Source: Chlorobiales bacterium Clorobi_01 (GTDB lineage Bacteria; Bacteroidota; Chlorobiia; Chlorobiales; Chlorobiaceae). From it: a stretch of DNA of 64,000 nucleotides. A model generated the notes under the pieces. It was not told the origin of the DNA and did not search any database. It saw only the letters and a list, made by a program, of their open reading frames with translations. The translations under genes and the position numbers were made by a program. This document shows, in pieces, positions 40,648-50,017 of this stretch. The stretch lies in contig LUZT01000003.1 in the NCBI GenBank assembly GCA_001602925.1, positions 1 to 64,000 of the forward strand, read 5' to 3'. The stretch's first letter is position 1. The number at the start of each line of letters is the position of its first letter.

Positions 40648-42251
40648 TGTCAGAGAATACTGCAACAGCCGTTCCAAGCGCACAGGCAACAGAGCACCAT
40701 TACGAAACCGGGATCAGGAAGTGGATCATCACCGTCACGGTCATCGTGGCCGCGATGCTCGAACTGATCGACACCACCATCGTCAACGTCGCCATCAACC
40801 ACATCAGCGGCAACCTCGGAGCAAGCATCGAAGATGTCTCGTGGGTGATAACGAGTTACGCCATCGCCAACGTGATCGTCATCCCGCTGTCGGGATTTCT
40901 CGGCAACCTTTTCGGACGCCGGAACTACTTCATCGGTTCGATCCTGCTTTTCACTGCCGCCTCGCTGCTCTGCGGCACGGCGACGAACATCTGGACACTG
41001 GTGCTCTTCCGCTTCATCCAGGGCATCGGCGGCGGAGCGCTCCTGCCGACCTCGCAGGCGATCCTGTACGAAACCTTCAAGCCCGAAGAGCGCGGCGCGG
41101 CGACCGGCATCTTTTCGATGGGCCTCGTACTCGGCCCGACCATCGGCCCGCTGCTCGGCGGCTGGCTGGTGGACTACTTCGCCTGGGAGTGGTGCTTTTT
41201 CGTGAACATTCCGGTCGGCCTGCTCGCTGCCTGGGCCGCCCTGACCTACGTCAAGGAGCCGAGAGTGAAGGATTCGGTCGAAAAGATCGACTGGGCAGGC
41301 ATCGGCCTGCTCTCCGTCGGCATCGGCTCACTCCAGTTCATTCTCGAACGTGGCGAGTCGAAGGACTGGTTTGAAACGCCCTATATCACCTGGTTCACCA
41401 TCATCGCCGTGGTCTCCCTCGTCTCTTTCGTGTGGCACGAGCTGCACACCGAACATCCGGCGGTCGACCTCTCCGTGCTCGCCCGAAGCAAGAACCTCGC
41501 CATCGGCGCGGTACTGACCTTCATCGTCGGCTTCGGTCTGTACGGTTCACTCTTCGTCTTTCCGGTCTTCGTGCAGCGCCTGCTCGGCTTCACGGCGCTG
41601 CTGACGGGTCTGGTGCTCTTTCCCAGCGCCATGCTCACCGGCGTCATCTCCATGCCGCTCGGCATCGCGTTGCAAAAAGGGGTATCTCCCAAAGCCCTCA
41701 TGGGGGTAGGCATGGTCGCCTTTTTCTGGTTTTGCTGGGAGCTGGGCAACCAGACGCTGCAATCGGGCGCTGAAAACTTTTTCCTGATCCTGCTCATTCG
41801 CGGCATCTCGCTCGGCTTCATCTTCATTCCGGTGACGATGCTCGCCGTCACGGGCCTGCACGGTAAAGACATCGGGCAGGCAACCGGCCTGAACAACATG
41901 GTGCGCCAGCTCGGCGGTTCGTTCGGCATCGCCATCACCAACACCTACGTCGCCCAGCGCGTAGCCGCGCACCGCATGGAACTGCTCAGCAACCTTTCGC
42001 CCTACGACCCTGCCGCCGTCGAACGGTTGGAGGGAATGAAGCAGATGCTTGGCCAGCACATGCTCTCGCCGGTCGAAGCGAAACAGAGCGCACTGGCCGC
42101 ACTCGAAGCCATCGTCACCCGCCAGAGCTACCACCTGGCCTACATGGACGCCTTCAAAATGATCGCCATCCTTTTCGCTGTCTGCCTGCCACTGCTGCTC
42201 TTTATCAGGGTGGACAAAAAAGAGACGGTGGATATGTCATCGGTGCACTGA
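40647..42251 (+). CDS. DHA2-family drug:H+ antiporter, EmrB-like
   Basis: This 534-residue MFS transporter of the 14-helix DHA2 group exports hydrophobic compounds. Motifs are LDTTIVNVA-like in ELIDTTIVNVAINHISG (near residue 31), the motif-A equivalent GNLFGRRNYF (near 84), and motif C GLVLGPTIGPLLGGW near 161-175. It ends with a loop-rich C-terminus. With the preceding TolC- and EmrA-like genes it forms a complete EmrAB-TolC-type pump, probably for toxic hydrophobics or a self-made compound. The substrate is not predictable. Confidence 0.93.
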   Translation: MSENTATAVPSAQATEHHYETGIRKWIITVTVIVAAMLELIDTTIVNVAINHISGNLGASIEDVSWVITSYAIANVIVIPLSGFLGNLFGRRNYFIGSILLFTAASLLCGTATNIWTLVLFRFIQGIGGGALLPTSQAILYETFKPEERGAATGIFSMGLVLGPTIGPLLGGWLVDYFAWEWCFFVNIPVGLLAAWAALTYVKEPRVKDSVEKIDWAGIGLLSVGIGSLQFILERGESKDWFETPYITWFTIIAVVSLVSFVWHELHTEHPAVDLSVLARSKNLAIGAVLTFIVGFGLYGSLFVFPVFVQRLLGFTALLTGLVLFPSAMLTGVISMPLGIALQKGVSPKALMGVGMVAFFWFCWELGNQTLQSGAENFFLILLIRGISLGFIFIPVTMLAVTGLHGKDIGQATGLNNMVRQLGGSFGIAITNTYVAQRVAAHRMELLSNLSPYDPAAVERLEGMKQMLGQHMLSPVEAKQSALAALEAIVTRQSYHLAYMDAFKMIAILFAVCLPLLLFIRVDKKETVDMSSVH

Positions 42252-42299
42252 AAAATATCGTGATATGACTGTGTGCCTGACATGCTGCACAACGGTCAA

Positions 42300-42330
42300 G
42301 CAAAGCCGCAGAAGATCACTGCGGCTTTGC
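42300..42330. terminator. Terminator hairpin shared by pump operon and msrB
   Basis: A 12-bp perfect stem (42300-42311 with 42319-42330, arm GCAAAGCCGCAG) and a 7-nt loop. It terminates the efflux operon (+). Its right part covers the last codons and stop of msrB (-), whose TGA is at 42316-42318. Confidence 0.7.
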
Positions 42331-42873
42331 TGTTTCAGGCTGATCTGGCTCAAAATCGAGGCAGATCGAGTTCATGCAGAAGCGCTTGCCTGTCGGAGGC
42401 GGACCGTCATCGAAGACGTGACCAAGGTGCGCGCCGCAACGTCCGCAAAGCACTTCGGTACGCACCATGCCGTACGAGGTATCTTCACGATACGTGACAC
42501 TGCCAGGACGTACCGTCTCGAAAAAGCTCGGCCAGCCACAGGTGCTGGCGAACTTGGCATCCGACCGGAACAGTGCATTGCCACAGGCCGCGCAGTAGTA
42601 GGTCCCAAGGCCTTCGTAATTCCAGTATTTGCCGGTAAAAGCCCGTTCGGTTTCGGCAAGCCGGGCCACGGCATAGAGTTCGGGATAGAGCACCTTTTTC
42701 CAGACATCGTTCGGCAAATCAAGCCGGGTGGTATCGGTGCGGGAGTAGTAGGGATTCTGCGGATGATTGTTGCTCATGGCGTTGCCCGGTTTCGTTGGCG
42801 AAGCTTTCGGTGAGGCCTGACAAGCGGATAACGCGGTCAGCATCATAAACATCAATGTGGTCACTCGTCTCAT
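42316..42873 (-). CDS. msrB: Peptide-methionine (R)-S-oxide reductase, lipoprotein form
   Basis: MsrB repairs methionine-R-sulfoxide in proteins. From the ATG at 42873 the chain (185 residues) has a signal peptide with lipobox LSAC (Cys18), so it should be a periplasmic or membrane-anchored form. Zinc cysteines are Cys94/Cys97 (YYCAACG) and Cys143/Cys146 (LCGRCG). The catalytic Cys166 is in RFCMNS. Cys112 in STCGWPSF is a possible resolving residue. A longer frame with an upstream ATG-like start is less likely. The end of the gene overlaps the efflux-operon terminator. Confidence 0.92.
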   Translation of the reverse strand: MRRVTTLMFMMLTALSACQASPKASPTKPGNAMSNNHPQNPYYSRTDTTRLDLPNDVWKKVLYPELYAVARLAETERAFTGKYWNYEGLGTYYCAACGNALFRSDAKFASTCGWPSFFETVRPGSVTYREDTSYGMVRTEVLCGRCGAHLGHVFDDGPPPTGKRFCMNSICLDFEPDQPETAKPQ

Positions 42874-42924
42874 GGCGGTCAGGGTTTTTCCACCATAACC
42901 GCATTGCCCGCGCAAGCGTTCCGG

Positions 42925-44247
42925 CTAAGCTTCCGTCGTGGTGCGATACTCCTGCCAGGCCTTTGTGATCTCCCTGCGCGACATGAACAGAAAGAGCGTG
43001 GCAGCAATGGTGACCATCGCGCCGGTTCTGAGCGCAACCGGAGTACCGAACTGCTCCGATAGCAAACCCATCAGCAGATTGCCAAAAGGCATCAGGCCAA
43101 GCAAAACCATGAGGTAGATGCTCATGACGCGCCCGCGAAAGCGGTCTTCCACCAGGCGCTGCACCGTGCCGGTCATGGTTGCAAAGGCGCTCAACATGCC
43201 GAGGCCCGAAATGAAGAGGCAACAAAGTGCCAGCGGTAGCCAGGTGGCAAAGGTGAAGGAGAGGAGCCCAAGCGCGAAGGTCAGAACCCCGCCGATCACC
43301 ATGAGACTGCTGCGCACCCGCCCGCTCGACACCGATACCACCACCGTGCCAAAAAGGGAGCCAAGCCCAAACGCTGAATAGAGATACCCCATGCCGTCGG
43401 CTCCGATACCGAACTCCCGCTTGGCGACCACCGGCAGCATCGACATGAACGACCAGCCGAAAATCGAGACCACCGCGACGAAGAGTACGATCGTCCTGAT
43501 GAGCGGATGCGTCCAGGCATAGAGGATGCCGTCACGTATCGACTGGATAGGATGTTCTGCGGAAACCGTCCGGGCTTCGGGATTCGGAATCCTGATTGCC
43601 AGCAGGGCCGCGATGACGGCAATAAAACTCACACCGTTGGCGATGTACGCGCCGCCCGTGCCAATCCAGGTAATCATGAACCCGGCCAGCACCGGACCGA
43701 TCACCCTCGACGCATTGAAGATGGATGAGTTCAGCGCGACCGCCACCGGCAAATGCTTGCGCTCCACGATCTCGCTGATGAACGCCTGGATGGCCGGTGT
43801 GGCGACCGCGCTGACGCTGCCAATCAGGAACGCCAGCACGAGAATGAAGGAAAGTGTCGCCATCCCGAGCAAAACCGCTGCGCCAAAAATGAAGGAAAGC
43901 AGCATCAAGAGCACCTGCGACCAGAGCAGCACCGCCTTGCGGGGATAGCGGTCAACGAGCATTCCGCCGAAAAGCGACAGGAGCAGCGTCGGAATCGTCG
44001 ATGCCGCCGCCGCGACGCCCACCCAGAAGGCCGAACCGGTCATGTCGAACACCAGCCACCCCTGCGCCACGATCTCAATCCAGGTACCGATCATCGAGAC
44101 GATCTGCCCAACGAAATAGAGCCGGAAGTTCCGGCTCGCAAAAGGAGGAAACGCTGCCAGCAGCTTCGATTTCAGGCCGCCGCCGGACGGCAAGGGAGAC
44201 GAGTCATCGTTATTTCCGGAAAAATCCTCTTCAGGAACAGTGCTCAT
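42925..44247 (-). CDS. MFS exporter (EntS-like, 12 helices)
   Basis: This 440-residue transporter has about 12 membrane helices after a hydrophilic start of some 35 residues rich in Ser/Asp. Motif A appears as GGMLVDRYPRKAVLL near residue 93 and again as a weaker repeat in the second half. The pattern FRLYFVGQIVSMIGTWIEIVAQ is typical of the MFS_3/enterobactin-exporter group. The substrate is unknown. msrB follows 51 bp downstream on the same strand, but no functional link is evident. Confidence 0.88.
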   Translation of the reverse strand: MSTVPEEDFSGNNDDSSPLPSGGGLKSKLLAAFPPFASRNFRLYFVGQIVSMIGTWIEIVAQGWLVFDMTGSAFWVGVAAAASTIPTLLLSLFGGMLVDRYPRKAVLLWSQVLLMLLSFIFGAAVLLGMATLSFILVLAFLIGSVSAVATPAIQAFISEIVERKHLPVAVALNSSIFNASRVIGPVLAGFMITWIGTGGAYIANGVSFIAVIAALLAIRIPNPEARTVSAEHPIQSIRDGILYAWTHPLIRTIVLFVAVVSIFGWSFMSMLPVVAKREFGIGADGMGYLYSAFGLGSLFGTVVVSVSSGRVRSSLMVIGGVLTFALGLLSFTFATWLPLALCCLFISGLGMLSAFATMTGTVQRLVEDRFRGRVMSIYLMVLLGLMPFGNLLMGLLSEQFGTPVALRTGAMVTIAATLFLFMSRREITKAWQEYRTTTEA

Positions 44248-44471
44248 TGGTAGTCACTCAACAGTCATTCGTAACGGAAGGTAAAGCAGGACGAAAAGTA
44301 GAAAAAAGTAGATCAATTCCATAAGTTCCTGTCTCGTAGCCACCACGAAAGCACATGGTGATCAGGCGGCCTTTCAGTTTATTAGGACCATCAACTGCTT
44401 TCGAAATAAACAGAGACAACGGCTGCTGAAACCGGGTGATATGAACAAAAAATGGATCCTGCAGCAAGGGA

Positions 44472-45716
44472 ATGTTCCCGCGCAACGCGGCGTTCCCCAT
44501 GAAATCTTTTTTCACTATGACCCTCGACGAACTCAACAGCCTGCTCGATCCGCAGGTGCTTGCGTTGATCGACGCCCACGCCAGTGACGATCCGGCGACG
44601 TTTGCGATGCAATTTCACGGAAGGAGCGATTTGCCGGTGCGGGCGATGGCCGAGCAGATTGCCTGCCGGAAAAAAGCGGCCGCGAAGCTGCCATCGCTGT
44701 CGCGCTTTCCGATGCTCTATACGCGGCTCGGCCTCGAACAGGCTTCCGGCGAGCGGGCAGCGGAGTGGAAAGCATCGCTTATGCGGGGGCACAGGGCAAT
44801 CGATCTGACGGGCGGTCTAGGAATCGACACGCTCTTTCTCGCCCGGCGCTTCGACTCGGTGGTGTCGTGCGAGCGGAACGAGGCGCTGGCGCGGCTGGCC
44901 GAAGCGAACCGGCGCATGATGGGGGTGACGAATGTCGAGACGCTCATTGGCGACAGTGAGGAACTGTTGGCAGGGTATGCCGACGATTCGTTCGACTGGG
45001 TACTGGTCGATCCGGCGCGGCGCGAGCACGGCGGGCGCTCGGCGGGACTATCGGCGTCGAGTCCCGATGTGGTGCGCCTGCACGACCTGCTGCTCCGCAA
45101 GGCACGACGGGTCTGCATCAAGGCGTCACCCGCGCTGGAGATCGGCGGTCTGGAAACACAACTGCCGACGCTCTCGGAAGTTATCGCCGTGTCGGTGGAT
45201 GGGGAGTGCAAGGAGGTGCTGCTGCTGCTCTACCGCGAACGCGAAGCTGGCTGGACGCCGGAGATTCGTGCGGTGTGCCTCGGAAGCGAGACGTTCGAGA
45301 TCGTTTCATCCGGTGACGTGCCGCCCGCTCGCGTGGTCGCGGAAGCGCCCGGCACGTGGCTCTACGAGCCGGACACGGCGATCATCAAGGCGCGGCTGAC
45401 GGGCGAGCTTGCGCGTCAATTCCATCTTGAATTTCTCAATCGCACGGTGGATTATCTCACGTCGGATCAGCTGATCGAGCCATTTCCGGGCAGAAGTTTC
45501 CGTATCGAGGAGTGCCGTCCGTTCAGGCAGAAGAGTTTCCGGAAGGAGCTTGCCGCGCTGGAAATCACGAATGCGGCCATCCAGCGGCGCGATTTTCCGC
45601 TGTCGGTCGAGGAGCTGCGCAAGCGGTACAAAATCGGGGAGAGCAGCGAGCGCTATCTCTTTTTCACGAAAAGCGCTACGGGCAGTCTCGTCTGGCTCTC
45701 GTGCAGAAAGCCGTGA
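44472..45716 (+). CDS. Class I SAM methyltransferase, THUMP-like end
   Basis: A SAM-dependent methyltransferase of up to 414 residues. The SAM motif is AIDLTGGLGIDTLFLARRF (near residue 112) and the later DWVLVDPARRE (near 175) resembles the DPxR/K motif of RNA methyltransferases. The C-terminus carries a small domain like those in bacterial TrmG10-type proteins. The start is uncertain: in-frame ATGs at 44499 and 44517 are also possible, and MTLDELNSLLDP at 44517 looks most like a natural start. Its stop is 3 bp from the end of the convergent Ppx gene. The RNA target is unknown. Confidence 0.8.
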   Translation: MFPRNAAFPMKSFFTMTLDELNSLLDPQVLALIDAHASDDPATFAMQFHGRSDLPVRAMAEQIACRKKAAAKLPSLSRFPMLYTRLGLEQASGERAAEWKASLMRGHRAIDLTGGLGIDTLFLARRFDSVVSCERNEALARLAEANRRMMGVTNVETLIGDSEELLAGYADDSFDWVLVDPARREHGGRSAGLSASSPDVVRLHDLLLRKARRVCIKASPALEIGGLETQLPTLSEVIAVSVDGECKEVLLLLYREREAGWTPEIRAVCLGSETFEIVSSGDVPPARVVAEAPGTWLYEPDTAIIKARLTGELARQFHLEFLNRTVDYLTSDQLIEPFPGRSFRIEECRPFRQKSFRKELAALEITNAAIQRRDFPLSVEELRKRYKIGESSERYLFFTKSATGSLVWLSCRKP

Positions 45717-45719
45717 GCT

Positions 45720-46676
45720 TCAGCTCCGGTTGCGAAGCATCAGAAGCTTCTGAAGCTCCTGCTGCGCCACGCCGTAGCGCAGGCCCTGGATGCTCACCGT
45801 CAGGCTGCCGACACCGAGCATCCGCATGAACTGATGCAGGATGAGCACGCCCATCGTGAAGACGTCGGCGCGCCCTTCGGGAATGCCGAGCGCCACGATC
45901 TCGTCGAGCTTCATCGCGCGGAGCCGGTCGAGGAGCTCGTGCACCGCATCGTATTCAAGCCGGTAGCCCTGCACTTTCGCCGCGTCGAAATGCTGGTCAC
46001 CGAGGCACACCTGTGCAATGGTGGTCAGCGTGCCCGCGACGCCGAAAACCTGCTGGCGACCCGCGAAAAACGGCGGCAGGCTTCTGGCGAGATTGCGGTC
46101 GATCTCCTTTTTTGCCGCCTCGAACTCCTCCAGCGACGGGGGCTGCGCGGCGCAAAAGCGTTCGGTCATTCTCACCGAGCCGATGTTCATGCTGACCGCG
46201 CTGTCAACCTGCTCGACTGTGCCCATGATGATTTCGGTGCTGCCACCGCCGATGTCGATCACCGTGAACGGTTCCGGCACCTCCGGCAGCCCGGCCACCG
46301 CGCCGAAAAAGGTGAGCGCAGCCTCCTCGTCTCCGCTAATGCAGCGGATTTCGATGCCGGTCTCGCCCTTCACCGTCGCGATGATGTCATCGCGGTTGGC
46401 CGCGTCACGCAGGGCGCTGGTACCGACGGCCAGAATCCGCTGCACGCCAAGTCCATCGCACAGATTCCGGTACTCCGTCATGCAGGCAGTCAGCCGGTCG
46501 AGCGCTTCGGGGTGGATCATCCGGTGTTCATCGACCTTCTGGCCGAGGCGCACGATGGTCTGGCGGTGATCGACGGTCACGATGTTGCTGGCCGCAGCGT
46601 CAAGATCGGCGACCAGCAGCAGGGCCGTGTTGGTGCCGACATCGATGCAGGCAATGCGTTCGGTTGCGTTGGGCAT
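45720..46676 (-). CDS. Exopolyphosphatase / pppGpp phosphatase, Ppx-GppA family
   Basis: A 318-residue ASKHA-fold phosphatase that hydrolyses polyphosphate or pppGpp. The phosphate-1 motif is IACIDVGTNTALLLV (near residue 8) and the second is FTVIDIGGGSTEI (near 139). It has only the short two-domain form (no HD domain), as in Aquifex Ppx. I use the ATG at 46676. An earlier in-frame start at 46712 would add 12 unlike residues. It stands alone on the minus strand. Confidence 0.92.
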   Translation of the reverse strand: MPNATERIACIDVGTNTALLLVADLDAAASNIVTVDHRQTIVRLGQKVDEHRMIHPEALDRLTACMTEYRNLCDGLGVQRILAVGTSALRDAANRDDIIATVKGETGIEIRCISGDEEAALTFFGAVAGLPEVPEPFTVIDIGGGSTEIIMGTVEQVDSAVSMNIGSVRMTERFCAAQPPSLEEFEAAKKEIDRNLARSLPPFFAGRQQVFGVAGTLTTIAQVCLGDQHFDAAKVQGYRLEYDAVHELLDRLRAMKLDEIVALGIPEGRADVFTMGVLILHQFMRMLGVGSLTVSIQGLRYGVAQQELQKLLMLRNRS

Positions 46677-46761
46677 GGTTTTACAATTATTAGCGAGAAC
46701 CCGACCTTGCATTCAGCGGAGCTTCAGCCCCGTGGACATTCAAATCTCTTACATTCATGTT

Positions 46762-46783
46762 GCCCCGGCTTTCAAGCCGGGGC
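46762..46783. repeat. Perfect GC-rich hairpin, possible dispersed repeat
   Basis: GCCCCGGCTT-TC-AAGCCGGGGC is a 10-bp perfect palindrome with a 2-bp centre in the gap between prmA and the Ppx gene. It has no U-tract on either side, so it is not a normal terminator. It looks like a REP- or dispersed-element fragment. No second copy is in the window. Confidence 0.45.
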
Positions 46784-46825
46784 GGGGCAGAGTTCGCCAC
46801 CCTGATTCTGACTCGTCGGTCTCAA

Positions 46826-47695
46826 TCAGTTTTTTGGTTCAACGAGCGCCGAGAGCCATTCGTCTTCGTAAATGGTCTTGACGTTGGTGTATTTGATCCG
46901 CTTGAGCAGCTGCTTCAGCCACGGTTCGTCATAGACCAGCACGCCGGAGAGCAGCACCTGGGCGTTCGGCGCGTGACGGCGGATGGCCGGCAGGATGCGG
47001 TCGAGTACGTTCTTGTTGATGTTGGCCAGAATCAGGTCGTAGCCCTCTTCAAGGTTTGCGGCCAGCTCCTCTTCGGCATCGAGCAGCTCCACGCGGATAT
47101 CCGCCACGTCGTTTTCGGCGACGTTCTCGACGGCGTTCTCCGCCGCCCAGGCGTTGTTGTCGAAGGCGAGAATCGGATTCTTGTTGCCGAGCTTGCGGGC
47201 CGCGATGGCCAGTACGCCCGTGCCGGTGCCGATGTCCATGATCTTTTTGTCGGCGAGGTCAAGTTCCTCCATCTGGCGCAACATCAGGCGTGTGGTGGCG
47301 TGATAGCCGGTGCCAAACGACATCTTCGGATTGATCGCGATGACAATCTGCCCCGGTTTGACATCGTACTCCTTCTGGTGCTGGATGATCAGGAAGCGGT
47401 CGGAGATTTCCACCGGCTGCAGGTGCGCCTCCCACTCGGCGTTCCAGTTCCGGTCGGCCATGAACGATGCCGTGAAGCGCGGCACCGAGCCAAAAGTCTC
47501 CTGCAGCATGATATTTATGGATGCCTCCTTGTCGGCGTTCCAGTCGCTTTCGGGAAGGTAGGCGAGCAGCTTGTGATCATCTTCGAGGAAATATTCGATG
47601 CCGACCTGGGAAAGCACGGCGATATAGAGTTCGTAGAGGTCGCTGTCGATTTCGAACGCGAGTTCGATATGGTTGTGAGTTTTCGGCGGCTGCAT
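46826..47695 (-). CDS. prmA: Ribosomal protein L11 methyltransferase
   Basis: PrmA trimethylates L11 at several amino groups. The SAM-binding motif is IMDIGTGTGVLAIAA near residue 155. An N-terminal substrate-recognition domain (about 1-60) and a linker precede it, with the conserved NPKMSFGTGYHATT stretch near residue 121 and NINKNVL near 224. Length (289) is normal. It stands alone and its loss is usually tolerated in other bacteria. Confidence 0.94.
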   Translation of the reverse strand: MQPPKTHNHIELAFEIDSDLYELYIAVLSQVGIEYFLEDDHKLLAYLPESDWNADKEASINIMLQETFGSVPRFTASFMADRNWNAEWEAHLQPVEISDRFLIIQHQKEYDVKPGQIVIAINPKMSFGTGYHATTRLMLRQMEELDLADKKIMDIGTGTGVLAIAARKLGNKNPILAFDNNAWAAENAVENVAENDVADIRVELLDAEEELAANLEEGYDLILANINKNVLDRILPAIRRHAPNAQVLLSGVLVYDEPWLKQLLKRIKYTNVKTIYEDEWLSALVEPKN

Positions 47696-47794
47696 TGACG
47701 ATGTTGTTACTGTGAGTGAGTGCTGTGTGGGAAGATAGCAAAACGGCGAGAATGGAACGATGGGGGCTGACGAGACTTTTGGGACTGATGGAAA

Positions 47795-47852
47795 AGAACC
47801 GCGGCACGAGGATCATCCGCGTGGCTACTCAACCCGGATGATCCTCGTGCCG
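47795..47852 (-). terminator. Terminator of nlpC/P60 gene, stem partly inside coding sequence
   Basis: An 18-bp perfect inverted repeat pairs 47802-47819 with 47835-47852, with a 15-nt loop that includes the stop codon. The upstream arm encodes the C-terminal residues around GTRIIR. On the minus strand the stem is followed by GTTCTTTTCC, giving a U-rich tail. Confidence 0.7.
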
Positions 47853-48433
47853 AAGGCGAAATGGGTGGCGTAATAGCTCTGGGAAAGCGTGCTGATGCTG
47901 ATGCCTGCTTTTGAAGATGCGTGGGCGAAGCGTTCGTTACCGAGGTAGACTCCGACGTGGGTAATCTCGTCACCGGCGGCGAAAAAGACCAGGTCACCGG
48001 GTTGCAGGCGATCTCTGTGAATGATCGGGCCCACCAGTGCGAGATCATTCGAGGTACGGGGCAAGATCATCTGGAACGAAAGGTTGTAGAGATATTGCAC
48101 GAAGCCGGAGCAGTCGAATCCTTCCGGCGTGGTTCCGCCAAAGCGATATTTCACTCCTCTGGTTTCTTCGATAGAATCGAGCATCGCCCTGAAGGCCCGT
48201 TCGGAAACCTGTACCGGAACACTGCACCGTTCCTGGCCTTGAGGACGGAGGCGTGAGATAGAAGTTTTTCTCTTTTTTAAACTATATTTGCTCTCCATGC
48301 GATCGGAGAGAGGCCGTATGCTCTGGCATGCGCCAAGCGTAAGCATGAGGAACGCTAGCACCATGAGCGCCAGTGTTCTGAGTATGCTTGTCGCTTTTGC
48401 GCCTTTCGGAGCGAACCGGGTGATCTCGTTCAT
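47825..48433 (-). CDS. NlpC/P60 family peptidoglycan hydrolase, lipoprotein
   Basis: This 202-residue endopeptidase cuts the peptide stems of peptidoglycan. From the ATG at 48433 it has a hydrophobic signal with lipobox TLGAC (Cys36). The catalytic Cys108 is in GFDCSGFVQYLY and the His159 in DEITHVGVYLG, with the usual RLQPGDLVFF before it. A basic linker (SLKKRKTSISRLRPQG) lies between anchor and catalytic domain. An upstream in-frame start at 48472 is possible. The 3' end of the gene takes part in its own terminator stem. Confidence 0.92.
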   Translation of the reverse strand: MNEITRFAPKGAKATSILRTLALMVLAFLMLTLGACQSIRPLSDRMESKYSLKKRKTSISRLRPQGQERCSVPVQVSERAFRAMLDSIEETRGVKYRFGGTTPEGFDCSGFVQYLYNLSFQMILPRTSNDLALVGPIIHRDRLQPGDLVFFAAGDEITHVGVYLGNERFAHASSKAGISISTLSQSYYATHFAFGTRIIRVE

Positions 48434-48558
48434 GGGGCCGGTGAAACTGGATTTCCGGTGTTCCGGATTCATGAAGTGTGCCGATCATGGAAGTATAGTA
48501 AATCCGAACCGGAAAACGATCCTGAAACGATCAATATCCAATTCTTTCGATTGAGATT

Positions 48559-49971
48559 ATGGTAGTCATGAAATTTGGCGGCACCTCTGTTGGCTCGGCT
48601 GCGGCCATGCGACAGGTGATCGCCAACGTCGCTGAAAAGAAGAAATCGGGCGCGCCGCTCGTCGTTTTGAGCGCGTGCAGCGGAATTACCAACAAACTGA
48701 TCCAGATCGCCGATGCAGCCGGCTCCGGCTGTCTCGAAGAGGCCCAGCAGCTTGTTCGCGAGGTTCGCCAGTTTCACCTCGATCTGATCGGGGAGTTGAT
48801 CGGAAGCGAGGAGCTCCAGCAGGAGGTGATCGCAAAGATCGATGTCTATCTCACCCGGCTCGAACGCCTCACCGAGGGCATCGAGATCGTCGGCGAGCTG
48901 ACCGAGCGCTCGAAAGACCGCTTCTGCTCATTCGGCGAACTGCTTTCGACCTCCGTGTTCGCCGCCGCGCTGAACGAAGCGGGCGTGAGCTGCGAGTGGA
49001 TCGACGTGCGGACGGTGATGATCACCGACGACCGATTCGGCTTTGCCCGCCCACTCGCCGAGACTTGCCAGAAAAACACCAGCGAGATCATCAAGCCGCT
49101 GCTCGATGCGGGCACAGTCGTCGTGACGCAGGGCTACATCGGCGCGACAGAGTCGGGCCGTACCACCACGCTGGGACGCGGAGGCTCCGACCTGTCGGCA
49201 GCGCTTTTCGGCGCATGGCTGCATTCGGAGTCTATCGAAATCTGGACGGACGTTGATGGCGTCATGACGACTGATCCCCGAATGGTTCCGGAGGCGAAGA
49301 GCATCAGGGTCATGACCTTCTCCGAAGCTGCCGAGCTGGCCTATCTCGGTGCGAAAGTGCTCCATCCCGACACCATCGCCCCGGCGGTCCAAAAGAACAT
49401 TCCGGTTTATGTGCTCAACACCTGGCACCCGGATTCCAAAGGCACGCTGATCACCAACGATCCGGAGCTGCTGGCTGGAAAGAGCCACGGCGGTCTGGTC
49501 AAATCCATTGCCGTCAAGAAAGCGCAGGCGATTCTCAATATCCGCTCGAACCGGATGTTTGGCCGCCACGGCTTTATGAGCGAGCTGTTCGACGTGTTCG
49601 AGCGCTTTGGCATTTCGGTCGAGATGATCTCGACCAGCGAAGTGTCGGTCTCCCTGACGGTTGACGATGCCGTGGTGAGCGAGCCGTTCATCAAGGCGCT
49701 CGGCGCGCTCGGTGAGGTCGAGATTGAGCACAAGGTGGCCACGGTCAGCGTGGTTGGCGACAATCTCCGTATGTCGAAGGGCGTTGCCGGCAGGATTTTC
49801 AACTCGCTTCGCAACGTCAACCTGCGCATGATTTCGCAGGGCGCATCGGAGATTAACGTGGGCGTGGTGGTTGATGAAAGCGACGTGCAGGCGGCGGTTG
49901 CAGGTCTGCACTGCGAGTTCTTCGCGGAATCGCAGTGCGACGCGATTTTCGAGAAACCGGCGGGCAGCTAA
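48559..49971 (+). CDS. lysC: Aspartate kinase
   Basis: Aspartokinase phosphorylates aspartate, the first step to lysine, threonine, methionine and diaminopimelate. The kinase motif is [15 protein letters not shown] (near residue 3), [15 protein letters not shown] (near 197) and the aspartate site around [15 protein letters not shown] (near 231). Two ACT domains at the C-terminus (about 315-470) bind the feedback effector. At 470 residues the single-domain form resembles lysine-sensitive LysC, but the effector is not determined by sequence. No homoserine dehydrogenase is fused. purM follows 46 bp downstream on the same strand. Confidence 0.93.
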   Translation: MVVMKFGGTSVGSAAAMRQVIANVAEKKKSGAPLVVLSACSGITNKLIQIADAAGSGCLEEAQQLVREVRQFHLDLIGELIGSEELQQEVIAKIDVYLTRLERLTEGIEIVGELTERSKDRFCSFGELLSTSVFAAALNEAGVSCEWIDVRTVMITDDRFGFARPLAETCQKNTSEIIKPLLDAGTVVVTQGYIGATESGRTTTLGRGGSDLSAALFGAWLHSESIEIWTDVDGVMTTDPRMVPEAKSIRVMTFSEAAELAYLGAKVLHPDTIAPAVQKNIPVYVLNTWHPDSKGTLITNDPELLAGKSHGGLVKSIAVKKAQAILNIRSNRMFGRHGFMSELFDVFERFGISVEMISTSEVSVSLTVDDAVVSEPFIKALGALGEVEIEHKVATVSVVGDNLRMSKGVAGRIFNSLRNVNLRMISQGASEINVGVVVDESDVQAAVAGLHCEFFAESQCDAIFEKPAGS

Positions 49972-50017
49972 GACCGCAAACGCAAAGAAATTAAAAGGAT
50001 AATCACGAAAAAGAGCT

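Noticed and set aside
44258-44536. A 92-codon minus-strand frame upstream of the MFS gene
   Set aside because: Overlaps the start of the methyltransferase gene in antisense and shows no coding character.
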